A DNA stretch of 64,000 nt, from positions 310,001 to 374,000 of the forward strand of contig JAVXUO010002827.1 of NCBI GenBank assembly GCA_033065855.1. Reading direction: 5' to 3'. Below, piece by piece: positions 47,417-58,352 of this stretch (positions within the stretch are counted from its first letter, which is position 1; each line of letters opens with the position of its first letter). A program made the position numbers and the translations under genes. The notes below the pieces were generated by a model. It had not been told where the DNA came from and made no database searches. It worked only from the letters and a program-made list of their open reading frames with translations. This DNA comes from Escallonia rubra (Eukaryota; Streptophyta; Magnoliopsida; Escalloniales; Escalloniaceae).

Positions 47417-47630
47417 GATGTTCCAGTGTTGACAATAGCCTAGAGGTAGACTAAACTTTCGTGTTAGCGATGGGCCGGGGATAACTGGAGTGGGGATGAG
47501 TAGCCAGGGGACCGCCCAACAATGAATACAGTGGTCAAGTCTCTGGGGGGTTTACTTGTAGTCCAGTGTTCTTGTGATGAATACCTGAACTTTTTTTATT
47601 CCTTTAGGGCCGAAGCTACGTTAGCGTAGA
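47417..47630 (+). pseudogene. Decayed last-exon fragment of the pseudokinase family
   Basis: About 210 bp align with 46170-46398 of the gene above. Shared phrases are GATGTTCC...GTTGACA, GAGGTAGACT, GTTAGCGATGGG, GGGGACCGCCCAACAATGAA, AGTGGTCAAGTCTCTGG and TTAGCGTAG. In-frame stops and small deletions interrupt the frame. It marks a lost tandem copy between the two better-preserved paralogs. Confidence 0.88.
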
Positions 47631-48375
47631 ATGTACGAGCATGTGCACTTGAACGTGAAGGCGTGTACAAATTTGATCAAAAGGCTTCGGCATCCTGTAT
47701 CTCGCCCCTGATGCGTGCAACTCAAAAGTAGTTGAAGATTTTCCTCTTCTAATTAGAATTACGCGTTTCGCTTTAATGAGTTCTATTGATGTTAGATTCT
47801 ACCATAAGTGTTCGGCTTCTATTTCTCTTTCAGGAAAAATTACAAATCCACCACCAGGCATTACCTGTCGCCAATCGCGACCGACCTCCCCGGACATTGC
47901 AACCTACCGCCAGCCATTTCCAATAACTGCCGCTGTAGCCGTCTGCTACCGGCATTTTTGCCTACTGGAGACGACACGGCATGGACACGCAAAGATCTGG
48001 TCATATTGTTGGGCTTTTGGCACCGACATTCCCTGTTAGATAAGATCTTGATCTGTCAACTTCCTAATACATTGACGTGTCAATTTCTTATCCCTATTTA
48101 TTTATCCTTTCTTCGTGGTAGCAGAGCGGTGTGATCCACCATTTTGAGACTCTAAACCACTTCCATAAATTTCGACGAACAACCTTATGTTGTTTGCTAT
48201 TCGCTGAGCCAAGTTGTCTAGCTCTTTGTTTCTTTTTTGTGCGCTTCTTTTCGTACTTTTTCAGAGTTTCTATCATGTAACTATGTTATAACTTAAAGTA
48301 TCAGAAAGTTCTCCACCGATTGCATCAGATAGTTTTTCGTCGAGAACTAGAGAATATTTTTAACAGCAACAATAC

Positions 48376-48480
48376 AAAAAGGAAAATTCAACACAAACGA
48401 AGAGGTAGAATCGTCTTTCTATACAAAACGCTAAGGCCGTCTGTACTTCATCTAGTCAAATGACGTATTTGATATTTTTT
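48376..48480. repeat. Upstream block paired with 42665-42840
   Basis: AAAAGGAAAATTCAACAC, CAAAACGCTAAGGCCGT and TATTTGATAT match the block upstream of the 42997 gene in the same order. Confidence 0.6.
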
Positions 48481-48588
48481 ATAATCAATTAACACGTGTG
48501 TAACTACCCCTTAATCTTTAGGGATTTGATATTATTATTCATGAACTTAACCTTGTACAACGTTTCTAAATACACAACAAAACTTTTA

Positions 48589-49024
48589 GGTTCTGTTTGA
48601 CAACATTTTTTTTTTCAGTTTAAAAAAAAAAAAACTAAAGAGCAGTTAATTTTTTTTTATTTTACAAAAACAAGTAAGTGTTTGATAATCCAGTTTTTAT
48701 TTTGAATTTTTTTTGTGATGGTTTGCGGTGGTGGTGGCCGGAGACAAAGTCGCCGGAGGTGGCCGGAGGCAAAGTCGCCGGAGGTGGCTGCTTGCCAGCG
48801 GTGGTCGCCGGAGGATGCGGCCGGCGGTGGGAGGGTGGTGGTAGTGGTCTAAAAAAAAACAATTAAAACTGAAAACCGAAACTCTTGTTTGAAGTTTTTA
48901 AAACAGCCTTGATTTAAAAACTGATTTTTTAGACGGAAGGAAAAAAAATATTTATTATATACGTTTTTTTTTTCTAATTTTTAAAATTCAAAAAAAAAAA
49001 AAAAAAAGTCTTGTCAAACGGGCT
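48589..49024. mobile_element. Foldback MITE with poly-T/poly-A arms, second copy
   Basis: The left end GGTTCTGTTTGACAACA and, inward from the right, CAGCCCGTTTGACAAGAC frame T-rich and A-rich arms. The arms share ACTAAAGAGCAG, GTGTTTGATAA and AAAACTGAAAACC with 27026-27401. The GC core differs and holds a short CGGAGGTGGCCGGAG repeat. The element ends about 90 bp upstream of the predicted start of the truncated paralog at 49113. Confidence 0.7.
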
Positions 49025-49112
49025 GACAATCTTTGTCAATGTTACGGCAGATGCTGTACGGATCCTTTTCCTTGTTGTTCGTCGTTCGTCGTTTTGCTGC
49101 ACCTCACAATCA

Positions 49113-50240
49113 ATGGAGGTCGTGGGCAGAACAGCGTTGAATCGGCCGACTTGCTTCTCCGATACTCTTTCTCTCTATGATTCAGGTAATTTTTATTTCA
49201 ATCCTTAAGAGTTTACACATTCAAGCCCCAGTTTGTAATGTACTCAAAAAAGTTTAAGTCCTAGGAAAAGGAATCATGGTTCGAATAGTACGAGATTATT
49301 GTTAATGATATTGTATTAGTCTTTAATTGTTAGAGTCGATTATTGTTGACGATTGTGTTTTTGACTTTTTGCGAATTATTTAGGGATTAATTTAGCACAC
49401 GTAAACATTAACTGTATTCATTGTTTCTACCATATAATTGATATGTTGCTGAGATAAATTTAACGCCTAAATGAACTAAAATTTATCTGGGAATTTTGTA
49501 AAAAGTCAAATGTGAAAACTAAATACCTCTATCTGGAGATTGGGGTTCTTCACTTATTAAACTTGCTTTTGTTGACCCTCTCGCTCTGTCTTCCTCGCCA
49601 TTGATGATATATAGATCAGGTTATGGGTTGCGATTGTCCTTAATTTCTGTTCACTTCTACATGTGTAATTTCAGATGATTATAGTTATCAAAGTTTGGTT
49701 TGCCTGGTTAGAATGTTGACAATATGTTTCCCCGGTGCTGTCACACTTTGCTAATTAACATGTGCAATGTCTTTGTGGGTTAGACGCTGCAAGACAGCCG
49801 AATAAAGAGAAAGATGAGCCAAAGCTATTGAAATTATCTGATGCAGACTTGGCTGAATACACCAATAACTTTCATCAAGACAACTTGATTGGATCAACTC
49901 AATTTTGCAAACTATACAGGGGAAAGTTCAATGCTCAAGATGTGACTATCAAGATATGGGATGGTAAACAGTTTGGGGTGGAATACCCCGACGATTACAT
50001 TGTGATGCTGCAGGTATGCTCAACACCATTCCATCATTATCTTGCTAATTTTACGAATTGTTGTTGATCAATGATACATCTTGCGGTTTGTGTAGGAAGA
50101 AGTTACTTTTTTTATGGACACCAAAGTGAATCATCACTTAAGCTTGCCAAAACTGATTGGTTACTGCAGTCAAGAACAAGTAACTGGTGTTGTCTATGAT
50201 CTGAATCCGAGAGATAGTTTGCATAATCTCATAACTCAAG
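49113..50240 (+). pseudogene. 5' half of an RLCK-like pseudokinase paralog, cut off by a retroelement
   Basis: Three exons, 49113-49185, 49784-50013 and 50096-50240, join in phase. Exon 3 has the same length (145 bp) as in the gene at 42997. The protein shows LADxTNNF-type text, GSTQFCKLYRGKF in place of the glycine loop, the lysine in VTIKIW, and PKLIGYC...VYDLNP of the N-lobe. Exon 3 still has its GT donor, but instead of the C-lobe exons the sequence runs into a chromovirus from about 50440. No 3' exons appear beyond that element. Only about 149 residues could be made, so it is probably a pseudogene; exon 1 is the least certain part. Confidence 0.7.
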
Positions 50241-52780
50241 GTAATTACATCTGCCACGAGCTTTCTTTTAAGGAAATATGACAGAGAAACACATTGGCCT
50301 TCATACGATTTAGGACAATAACGGGAGTATTTCTCCTAGCTAAACAGTTTCTTGTATGGATATGAAATAATAGTAGAAAAAGGTGGCAGCAACGTGGTCG
50401 TGGTGGTGTTAGCCTTGGCATGGTTGTGGTCAGAGTGCTCTTTACTAAATGAAGCACGGTTTAAGGATAATCAATTGTATGCTAAGTTTGAGAAGTGCGA
50501 GTTTTGGCTTGAGCAAGTTACATTTCTGGGGCATGTGGTGTCCAAGGATGGAATAACCGTTGACCCCTCCAAGATTACAGCGATTATTGACTGGCAGAGA
50601 CCTAGCACTTTTACTGAAGTGTGAGCCTTTTGGGATTGACAGGCTATTGACAGCCTTTTGGGACTTAGCACTATTACTGTCGATTTGTAGAAGGTTTTTC
50701 GAAAATCGTTATGTCTTTAACTCAGTTGACTAAGAAGAACACCTGGTTTGTTTGGAGTGAGGAGTGTGAGGCTAGCTTCCAAGAACTGAAGGAGAGGTTA
50801 GTGTCTGCACCGATATTTACCTTACCATCTGGTTCTGGAGGTCTTGTGATTTATAGCGACACCTCAAAGAGAGGCTTAGGTTGTGTTTTAATGCAACATG
50901 ATAAGGTGATTGCTTATGCTTCTAGACAGCTTAAACCCTATGAACATAACTATCCCACCCATGATCTTGAATTAGTGGCTGTGATTTTTGATTTGACGAT
51001 ATGGATGCATTACTTGTATGGTGAAACCTTTGAGATATACACTGATCATAAAAATCTGAAGTATATTTTCACCCAGAAGGAACTGAACATGAGACAAAGG
51101 TTTTGGTTGGAGCTCTTGTAAGACTATGACTTCACGATCCATTATCACCCTGGAAAGGCGAATGTTGAAGCGGACGCACTCAGTAGGAAGAGCAGTGGAA
51201 ACTTAGCATCACTGATCACTTATCAACGTCAGCTGTTGGAGGATATGATGAGTTTGGATCTTGAGATTAGATGGCAAGATGGTGGAGAATATTTAGCAGC
51301 ATTACAGGTACAGCCTACTTTGATCAGCATGATCAAGGAAGCCCAAGATGAAGATTCATGTATAGCTCACATCATTGAAAACATTAACAGTGGGAAGCAA
51401 TCTGAGTTCATAACTGACGAGCACGGTGTAGTTTGGTTCCGTAAAAGACTTTGTGTGCCAGCTGATTTATCCTTGAGGAGGGAGTTATTGTCAGAGGCTC
51501 ATAGTTCTAGTTTCTCTATCCACCTGGAGGGACAAAAATGTATCATGACCTTAAGGAGCATTTCTGGTGGAGCGGCATGAAGTCGGATATAGCAAAATTT
51601 GTCTCTCATTGTTTGGTTTGTCAAAAAGTGAAGGCGAAGCATCAGAAGCCTAACGGACTGCTTCAGCCACTTGAGATTCCCGCAGTGGAAGTGGGAACAT
51701 GTAACAACTGATTTTGTGGGAGGTTTACAGAGGACAGTCAAGGGTTTTGACACTATTTGGGTTATTGTTGATAGGTTAACTAAGACTGCACATTTCCTTC
51801 CGATCCGAGCGGCAGCACCTTTATCTGAGCTAGTTAGATTATATATTGATGAGATTGTAAGGTTGCATGGGGTGCCATTATCTATAGTGTCAGATCGAGA
51901 TCCGCATTTCACTTTGAAATTCTGGAGGAGCTTCCAAAATTCTATGGGCACTGACCTTCATTTTAGGACTGCTTATCACCCTCAGACTGACGGACAGTCC
52001 GAACGTACCATTCAGACGTTAGGGGATATGTTGAGAGCTTGCGCGCTAGACCTTGGTGGGAGTTGGCATAGTCATTTGCCTTTGGTTGAATTCGCATATA
52101 ATAATAGCTACCAGGCAAGTATTAAGATGACACCGTTTGAGGCATTGTACGGACGAAGGTGTAGGACACCACTATGTTGGGATGAGGTAGGAGAGGGACA
52201 GTTACTAGGAGCAGAATTGGTGCAGTTGACTACCCAAAAGGTTGATTTGATTCGGGAACATCTCTAAGCGGCTCAAGACCGACAGCGTAGTTACACGTCT
52301 CACCGTCATCGTGAACTCGAGTTTGAAGTAGGTGATCCCGTGTTTTTTAGGGTTTCACCTTGGAAAGGAGTGATGCATTTCGATAAGAAGGGCATGCTTA
52401 GCCCTAGGTTTGTTGGGCCATTCGAGAATTTAGGGAGGATTGGTCTGGTGGCTTACAGAGTGGCATTGCCGCCAGAACTTTTGTACATTTACAACGTTTT
52501 TCATGTTTCGGTTTTAAGGAAGTACGTCTACGATCCGACGCATATTGTGTCGTACGAACCTTTATCAGTTCGGAAAAACATTTCCTAGGAGGAGCAACCA
52601 GTTGAGATTCTGGACCGTCGTAACCAAGTGTTAAGGACGAAAGTCATTCTGTTAGTTAAGGTTTTATGGCGGAACCACGAAATTGAGGAAGCCACTTGGG
52701 AGCTTGAAGATGCTATGCGCGAAAAGCACCCTCAGCTTTTTGACATTTAAGGTATGTTTTAATTCCGATGATGAAATTCT

Positions 52781-52794
52781 TTGGGGGGGGAGAA
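52781..52794 (+). other. Polypurine tract of the chromovirus
   Basis: A G-rich purine run (GGGGGGGGAGAA) lies immediately before the LTR start TGTTATACCCC. This is the plus-strand primer position in LTR elements. Confidence 0.85.
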
Positions 52795-53356
52795 TGTTAT
52801 ACCCCAAAAAATTTCTTTTCCTTGTGCGAAATTATTATTTTGAGCAAATAAGTTTGCGGTCTTTTTGATAATATTAAAAAATAATTGTTAACATTTCTGA
52901 AATTTTCAGTCGAATGAATAGTGGTTTCATTCGAATCAAAATGGGAAGGGTAGTGATGTTTTGGAGTGATTGAAAGATTCGGTTGAATGAAAATATTTTT
53001 TCTTCGAATGAAAATGGATTTGCTTCGAACAAAAAGTATTTAAAATCGTGGAAAGCGATTTCTGAAGTTTTCATTCGAATGAATACTAACAGTTTTCGGT
53101 CGAATGAAAAAAAAAATTCATTTCTAATGAAAAGTATTCATTCGGATGAAAACATGTTTTAGGTCGAATTTAAAAAAAATAATTAATAAAATAAAATAAA
53201 ATTTTGAATAAGCATTTTCACCTCTGTCGGATTCAGTCGAATGAAAATTATATTTTCGGTCGAATGAAAATGAAAACTTAATTTTTATTCCATATAATTA
53301 GTCTTCTCATTTCCTTTCTAGCCTTTTTGGGTTCTCTGATTCTTTTCTTTCCTTTG

Positions 53357-53414
<58 letters not shown>

Positions 53415-54453
53415 AAGGCTTGTGAAGTTCGTGAGTTCTAAGGTGGAGCTTAAGGATTTGTTTTCTCAAAAGCTTGACTAAGGTAAGGGTTTTACTTTTG
53501 AAATTCGAATTAGCGATGAACCGATCGTTCATGTAAGTCCTTAGTTCTTTTTGAAATCTGAATTCCTTCGAATTGGTTAAGTTATTCTTCTTCCCCTTTT
53601 GTTTTGAGCTTCATTATGAGTAACATATTTCTCAATGCTATGACTTGTGGCATTCAATTTCCGTCGAAATTGTTTGACCTTAAAATTAGCCATGTTGATA
53701 TTATTCATTTCAATGATTAATAATTGTCATTATTTATTAAATTCCGCTTATTGTTTGACAAGTTCGTTATTTTGAAGTCTTTGTTTCGGTAACTTTATGA
53801 GCCATGTCATAGTGTATGTGACTTATTTCTGACTTACCCACGTGAATTGGAACATGAGTTAGCTCAGCGGGATTGAACTAGAGATCGCGATCTTACTTTC
53901 TGAATATGGTCTCACGTGTCAGTAATGACATATGTGACCTTATTCTGAATGACTTTCTTGTGTTTGTCTCTGTATTCAGATATATTTTGGCAATTGAATT
54001 TTGGTCTGATATATGTTCCATTGAAACTTTTGTTCTTCCGTGATCTTGTTTCATCAGAGATCTTTGAATTCTTTGATTGGTCCTTTGAGCGACTTTACTG
54101 GGCATTTGGCTCATTCCCTTATTGTTTTCTTTTCAGGTGATCAGTAGTTGGGTTTGGATTTGCAAAATTAGCTGTGTCCGAGAACTAGCTGCTTTTGTTT
54201 AGAATTAGTATTGGTATTTTGCATGTATTTAATCAAGACAAGTTGATATTGCTTAGGTTTTATTTTGAAACTCCGTGTTGGAAAAATTTTGGATTGTATA
54301 AAAGTTTTAGTCCACCTTGATAGTTATTGATATACGTTTGGGAATAATTAGTGCATGCTCTGAATGCCCCCTTTTTGGGATATTCTTGATATTTTAAGGT
54401 TTTCTGATTTCGTTTATTCGACATTAATGCTCCGTGAAATTGTGGGCGTTACA
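52795..54453 (+). repeat. 3' LTR of the chromovirus, 1,659 bp
   Basis: It starts TGTTATACCCC and ends GGGCGTTACA. It holds a (TA)n run at 53359-53411, many scattered TTCGAATGAAAA-like motifs (52910-53270), and a block at about 53820-53920 shared, in reverse orientation, with the solo LTR at 23626-26083. No partner LTR exists, so no target duplication can be checked. Confidence 0.88.
53359..53411. repeat. (TA)n microsatellite in LTR
   Basis: About 53 bp of uninterrupted AT dinucleotides inside the 3' LTR. Confidence 0.95.
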
Positions 54454-55501
54454 TCAGCCTTGCTCGGATTTTGTCAGCCTTTTTGTCCATCTTAATGATG
54501 AAGTTAAATTCTTTCCTTTCCATATTCTCAAGGTTCTTTCCATTATGCGTGTAATTTGTAGTGTTAGACGTTGTTCTTGCTTAAATTTTTATAAGGTATA
54601 TTTATAGTTATGAATTTGTGTACCTTTTTTGATTGTATAAATTTTGATACTGAACATCCAATTAAAATTTTGTTTGCGTCGAACAATGTTTATGAATGTT
54701 TGTTGAATGTCTCCAATTATAACCAGCTTCAATATGTACATGCTTTTATCAATATCATTGAATCATAAATATTTCTGTTAAAATAAAATAAAAATTCTTA
54801 ATTTTTCTAGTTTACCTTGATTCATAAGATATTGGAGGTTCACATTTCTCATCCTTACAAGCCTGTTCTTTTTCTGTGATTGTAACGTCCTTGTAGCATC
54901 TTTTGCATGCTTAGTACCATGATTCTTCTTTATTCTCAATTAATGTCAGTAATTTCGCTTTAAAAAACAGTACAATTTCTCTATAAAACTGTTGTTAATT
55001 TGCGTTGTATTTAAGCTTTGTGTTTTTTTTCCTTCAATTTTTATGCATATTAACCTTGTTTTTTTTTTATTTATGTTTTTGTTTTTTCAACAATTTTTTG
55101 TTTCTTAACTAATTTTTCACGTATTTCAGCATCTTTGTTTTGTTTTTCTGTTTTACAATTATTTAATTGTTTACTAACCAAAAAATACAAGAAAAAAAAT
55201 ATATCACAGTTCTCATTACCCAATATTTAGAGGACATTCATTATCCAATGTTTATTTTATTTCAACCAAATTAGAAAGGGAATAATAAAGGGATTTCTTT
55301 GTTTTGTTTTTCTTTGTCACGAGGCTTTTTATTTCTCAATGTTTAGAATATGTTCATTATCCAATGTTCATTTAATTTTAATTAAATTTTAAAAAAATCA
55401 TAAATAGAAGATATTATTGTTATTAGCGTAATTAAATGAGAACATAATTGTTCAGAAATGATTTACACGTACTTTTATAGGCAGTAAACATATCTATATA
55501 G
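54454..55501. other. AT-rich spacer, no gene seen
   Basis: Very T-rich. TTCATTATCCAATGTT recurs near 55226 and 55350. No coding or RNA feature was recognised. Confidence 0.5.
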
Positions 55502-57667
55502 ATTTAGTACAGTTTTTAATGCTTTTTAGCGACACAAGTGCTGCCTTCAGAGACAAAAGTAGGCCACGACTTCGTGATGAGGGTATTTTTGTAATTGTTC
55601 TGTCTTCTTACCAGTTTGGAAGAGTCACGTGGGTGTGGTGTCTAACCTGTCAGTGTTTCGTATCTATCGACCTCGTTGGCTCGTACTTCTCTCTCCCCTC
55701 GGTTTATTTTCCGTGAACAGTAGCGGAGGCAGCAGGGGGCACAGGGGGCACGTGCCCACCTGCTGCCTCCTTCACAACTGCTTGGTGCCCACCTGCTGCC
55801 TCCTTCACAACTGCTTGTAGATGATGAGGGGGCTGGTTGTAGTCTTGTAGATGGTGAAGTCCAGATGAGGGGGAGGAAGAGAGAGAGGTGCGGCTGGTGA
55901 TGTCCAGATGAGGGGCTGTTTGTAGAAGGGTTGGAAGGTGGGTTTATGGACTTAAATGCTTGAATTTCAACCATTGATTAAATTCATGGTCATGATTTTC
56001 TTGAAAGAGCTCCATGTGTTTTATATTAGTACTAATATATGATGGTATGATAAATGAACACAAAAGATAAACATTTTATCAGAAAAATGCCCTTAAAATA
56101 CGTTTGCTAAAACGCTTAGAAAAATACAACACTTTAACAAATTACGTTTAAATTAGAGAATCAAAATAAAAGACGCATTAAAAGAATGACACTCAAATAA
56201 ACGTCCTATATAAACGGTCTTTATACTATATTTTATTGACGCAACGTCAATTTTTATCTCTGTAATTGTCTTAATCTTTATTCTCTTTATATAACTATGT
56301 TGTTACGTGTTGACTGTTGTGTATAATAAATTAATAAATTATTATGGAATATTGTCCCTTGATTTCTTTATGCTTTCGTACTTGCAAATGGATTATGCGT
56401 TCAACAAAAGGTAGGATACAAAAATTAGGAAGTCTATTTTGATCGATAAAATGCAGTCGTGTGTAATCTAGAATTAAATTGACACACAAATTTTGGGTTA
56501 CCTTTAGATTTACCAGGTGTAGGAAGTGAGTGTATAAATTGACTACTCATAAAATTGTGGGTGTTTCACTCATGTCTGTTCGACCTACGCTCGTTTGAGT
56601 TGTCTGTTTATTAAGTTCAATACACTGTCACAAAAGTTAGGCTTAGAAATTTTTTTCCTTTGTCAATTAGGTGCCCACCCCGTGCACAATTTCTGGCTCC
56701 GCCACTGTCCGTGAACGTTGACTGAATCACGACATGTCTCCGGCTAATCTTCTCAGAATCTGATGTTTTTTCACCGAACTATTGACGGATTGCAGTGGGT
56801 TCACAAGATCAAACTTGGTGTGCATACGGATCTGGCCAGTCCTTGGTCATCTGTGGCCTGCCAATCACCAAGCGCAGCCTCTCGGGTAAGTTTATGGTTT
56901 TACTTGACGATTCGTTCTTATCATGTTTTTGGTATCCGCCGTTTTTGGATTCGTGTCATTTTCCTTTTTCTTGGTTTTACTTGACGATTCGTTCTTACCT
57001 TTGAACAAATGAAAATGATGATAAACGAGAAATCTAGCCTATGATTGCGTGGTTGTAGGATTTTGGTAGATGGACGTCATTTCTGGTGATCTCAACTATA
57101 GAAAATGCAATTCAATTGCAAGTATTGTTCCGAACATATGAACTCTCTGTTCCGTTTTCTATCTCATGAAAATCCTCAGTTTCTGATTTTACAGTCGAAT
57201 GAATCAATTGAGAACCAAATGGGACCTTACTATAGGTCCACAACTCCGATCAGAAATCACTAACACCAGCCTTAACTTCAAATTCAGAGCTTTTCAACGA
57301 TGGATGAAGAGATAGCTAATACTAGTAAAAAGTCAAATGAAGATGCAACCACGCAAAAGGAACAGTGAGTGCCAAATTCCTACTGCTAACAATTTCTGTA
57401 ATCCAATTTAACAGATCCATCGACATATAAATCTTGTCCCTGTATTTTCCTACTTGGTTTTTCGCCAAGATTCGATCTTTACACCAGGAAGATTAGAGAT
57501 TGGCCTTTTGAGCACAATTCTCAACCAATCAACATATCTTCCAAAAGGGTATGATTCATCTTTGTTAGGGGTGTCTTTGTTTGTGTATCTTCAGCGGCAG
57601 AATGGTGAGCTGCTGATAAAGAATTCAAGAACCAAACTTTGCAGGGAGAATCAACACTTGAATATAT
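55502..57667. repeat. Segmental duplication, copy 1
   Basis: It begins ATTTAGTACAGTTTTTAATGC and matches copy 2 (57668 onward) in order. Shared parts are the GCTGCCTTC...GACAAAAGTAGGC block, TCACGTGGGTGTGGTGTCTAACC, GTTGACTGAATCACGACATGT, and the exon-like stretch ending CTCTCGGGTAAGTTTATGG (56700-56900). With the inserted hAT element removed, the unit is about 1.2 kb. A possible short first exon (MDEEIANTS...) lies at 57301. I recognise no protein; the splice-donor-like site hints at a promoter with leader exon. Confidence 0.85.
55718..56707. mobile_element. Non-autonomous hAT element, 990 bp
   Basis: The terminal repeats CAGTAGCGGAGGCAGCAG and, inward from the right, CAGTGGCGGAGCCAGAAATT lie between perfect 8-bp target duplications TCCGTGAA (55710-55717 and 56708-56715). 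Copy 2 of the surrounding duplication has the unoccupied site at 63687-63694 (TCTGTGAA). Near the left end a short GTGCCCACCTGCTGCC segment is duplicated. No transposase is present. Confidence 0.92.
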
Positions 57668-57817
57668 TTAGTACAGTTTTTAATGCTCTTTAGTACAATT
57701 TTTAATGCTTTTTAGCGACACAAGTGCTGCCTTCGGAGACAAAAGTAGGCTACGACTTTGGGATGAGGGTATTTTTGTCACTTTTCTGTCTTCTTAGCCA
57801 GTTTGGAACAGTCACGT

Positions 57818-58332
57818 TGTTAAGTATGAGCTACTTAACTTGGTACCTGAAACTTAATCGTGAGAATTTGATAAGAAATTTGCAGAGGGAATTAGTCCAA
57901 TTACTTGGCTAGAAAGAAAACAGAGCAAGAAGAAGAAGATAGAGAGAGAAAATGGTTTCTTTTGCGTAACAAAATGCTCAGTAACATGCCTGATCCTTCC
58001 TTTTATGGAGGTCTAACCAACCTCCTACAAAAATAATGAAAAGAAAATACAATTAACTGAAAATTAAATGCAACAAAATCTTCTTGATTTTCATCAACGG
58101 CCTCGATTCCATTTCCCGCGTGCACTTTAGTTGCCTTAAAGTTACAATGAGTTCACGCGCCTGTTGCTGCTCTCTTTCTTCCCGCGTGTACTTCACTTTT
58201 TCCAGCTGCTCACTGCTACCAAATTCATCCACCTTGCAATCGCCAACAGCTGCTGCTGCATTTAGAATTTCTAAGGGTGTTCTCTTCTTGATGAGCATCT
58301 TGACAGGAATTCTCCTAGGTGAATTTCTGACA
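57818..58332 (-). repeat. 3' LTR of the minus-strand chromovirus, 515 bp
   Basis: In plus orientation it starts TGTTAAGTATGAG and ends TTTCTGACA. It lacks about 70 bp present in the partner LTR (around 63225-63245 and 63355-63405), so the two LTRs have diverged by deletion as well as by substitutions. Confidence 0.9.
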
Positions 58333-58352
58333 ATTCCCCCCCCCCCCCCCTG
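58333..58352 (-). other. Polypurine tract of the minus-strand chromovirus
   Basis: On the minus strand a long G run followed by AAT sits directly before the LTR start TGTCAG. The length of the G run may be unreliable. Confidence 0.75.

Larger units (their letters stand above)
50440..54453 (+). mobile_element. 5'-truncated Tekay-like chromovirus (Ty3 type) with 3' LTR
   Basis: Domains in order are the end of reverse transcriptase ([15 protein letters not shown], about 50465-50620), RNase H (about 50711-51200, with the DSxxxxGLG-like start changed and [10 protein letters not shown] kept), the integrase zinc region (about 51530-51650), and the integrase core (about 51680-52260, with TDFVGGL, SDRDPHF and [15 protein letters not shown]). 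A C-terminal chromodomain lies at about 52600-52740 (WRNHEIEEATWE). Stops at 51119, 52265 and 52586 and a frameshift near 51530 inactivate it. Gag, protease, most of reverse transcriptase and the 5' LTR are absent. The left junction is not sharp. Confidence 0.9.

Noticed and set aside
57454..57693. 79-codon frame in the segmental duplication
   Set aside because: The related block at 27680-28560 does not keep the frame, and no domain is seen.
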